This document shows, in pieces, positions 14,919-15,240 of a stretch of 15,240 nt of DNA. The position numbers and the translations under genes are program-made. Each line of letters starts with the position of its first letter. Within the stretch, counting starts at the first letter, position 1. The notes under the pieces are model-generated. The model made no database searches. It saw only the letters and a list, made by a program, of their open reading frames with translations, and was not told where the DNA came from. The stretch spans positions 1-15,240 of the forward strand of contig CAZVAD010000063.1 in assembly GCA_964624645.1 (NCBI GenBank). Direction: 5' to 3'. The DNA is from Mariniphaga sp964624645. Lineage in GTDB: Bacteria; Bacteroidota; Bacteroidia; Bacteroidales; Prolixibacteraceae.

Positions 14919-14993
14919 TTATTTCAGTTTAAACGATACAGTTACTGATGGCATCAACGGAAATACCGACACTGATTTTAAAACCTGCGTATT
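14919..14993 (-). pseudogene. Relic of a TonB-dependent receptor C-terminus
   Basis: The minus strand reads NTQVLKSVSVFPLMPSVTV then SFKLK and TAA, 24 codons right after an in-frame TGA. This is the usual end of Bacteroidota TonB-dependent receptors (pattern SxFPxxPSVxxxFKF), the last outer-membrane strand. Nothing of the upstream receptor remains to its right, where the fic promoter begins. Confidence 0.6.
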
Positions 14994-15027
14994 TCAGTCA
15001 TTCAATATCAAAAAGTGAAGCTAACAA

Positions 15028-15100
15028 TGAGCCGTAATTATTTTGTATTCGGCTCATTGTTTCACTATATTTGAGCCGAAACTGTTTTATTTACGGCTCA
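15028..15100 (+). promoter_or_regulatory. Four-half-site operator array over the fic promoter
   Basis: Four copies of the TGAGCCG half-site are arranged with inverted symmetry: TGAGCCGTAA (15028-15037), TTCGGCTCA (15048-15056), TGAGCCGAA (15072-15080) and TTACGGCTCA (15091-15100). The outer pair is a perfect 10-bp inverted repeat and the inner pair a perfect 9-bp one. Centres are about 20, 24 and 19 bp apart, close to two helical turns. The second copy sits in the promoter spacer, the third overlaps the -7 box and the fourth runs into the ATG, so a bound protein should block transcription. Fic itself is a candidate repressor. Confidence 0.75.
15042..15073 (+). promoter_or_regulatory. Bacteroidota-type promoter of the fic gene
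   Basis: TTTG (15042-15045), a 20-bp spacer and TATATTTG (15066-15073) match the consensus exactly. The -7 box ends 26 bp before the start codon. Confidence 0.8.
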
Positions 15101-15240
15101 TGGAAGTTTACAACTGGCAAAAAAAGGAGTGGCCCCATTTTACTTTTACAGAAAATGCGGTGGAAAAAGGGCTTTATGCATTTGCTGAAAAGACAGGAAT
15201 GGTAAGCGGAGCGCTGAAAGCATTTCCTGAAGAACTCCGG
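15100..15240 (+). CDS. Fic-family protein, N-terminal DUF4172 part (cut by window end)
   Basis: The first 47 codons are open to the window edge. The start MEVYNWQKKEWPHFTFT matches the opening of the DUF4172 domain (pattern WQxxxWPxFxW) found at the N-terminus of Fic proteins, and EKTGMVSGALKAFPEELR continues in the same way. Such proteins normally go on to a Fic core (HPFxDGNGR) and often a C-terminal winged helix, which is not visible here. Fic enzymes transfer AMP or related groups to target proteins. The ATG overlaps the last operator half-site, so expression is likely self-limited. It is transcribed away from the SEFIR gene. Confidence 0.8.
   Translation, partial: MEVYNWQKKEWPHFTFTENAVEKGLYAFAEKTGMVSGALKAFPEELR

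Larger units (their letters stand above)
14709..15027. other. Island right edge, gene-free stretch
   Basis: Between the SEFIR promoter and the fic operator array there is no credible intact gene. 14709-14871 shows nothing recognisable. The rest holds a strong hairpin, the right direct repeat and a 24-codon receptor relic, listed separately. Confidence 0.6.

Noticed and set aside
9122..15099. CRISPR array or transposon ends in the accessory region
   Set aside because: No regularly spaced repeats, no transposase and no paired terminal inverted repeats beyond the single direct repeat reported.

Overview
The window comes from a member of the Bacteroidota, most likely a Bacteroidales-like lineage. 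Reasons: several intergenic regions carry the phylum's TTTG / TAnnTTTG promoter pair instead of a sigma70-type promoter; Shine-Dalgarno sequences are mostly absent; and the gene content fits (DUF2147 protein, short CstA, tig-clpP-clpX order, Bacteroidota-type OxyR, TonB-dependent receptor relics). No rRNA, CRISPR array, transposase or integrase gene was found.

Backbone (1-9121). On the + strand are an exported protein of unknown function (91-1200), a likely two-gene transport operon with its own promoter (CstA-type carbon-starvation transporter, then a nucleoside:H+ symporter-type MFS permease, 1297-3948), and a small secreted DUF2147 protein (4028-4471). It meets, almost end to end, a minus-strand protein quality-control group: trigger factor, ClpP and ClpX (7845 down to 4478), in which clpP and clpX overlap by 4 bp. 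Trigger factor receives nascent chains and ClpXP degrades misfolded or tagged proteins. Upstream on the same strand lie tRNA-Leu(UAG) with its own promoter, and a peroxide sensor OxyR with both redox cysteines.

Accessory island (about 9150-15240). Just beyond oxyR, gene content changes and base use becomes visibly AT-rich. The left edge is a decayed 3' part of a TonB-dependent receptor gene, and a second receptor 3' end (24 codons) lies at the right edge near 14919-14993. A perfect 17-bp direct repeat (9255-9271 and 14894-14910) brackets the region. Between them, all on the minus strand, are a SEFIR/TIR-like protein with its own promoter (a candidate NAD-consuming abortive-infection effector) and a tightly spaced four-gene cluster: EcoRI-family adenine methyltransferase, short ORF6N protein, RhuM-like protein fused to a PLD-like domain, and a DUF262-HNH nuclease. 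The cluster ends in a 140-bp imperfect palindrome resembling an integron attC site. I read the four genes as a candidate restriction-modification-like defence system. To the right, on the + strand, a Fic-family gene (cut by the window end) starts behind a textbook promoter covered by four copies of a TGAGCCG half-site, which suggests tight autoregulation.

The most novel-looking elements are the four-gene methylase/ORF6N/RhuM-PLD/DUF262-HNH cluster, the four-half-site operator before fic, and the paired receptor relics plus direct repeat that mark the island edges.
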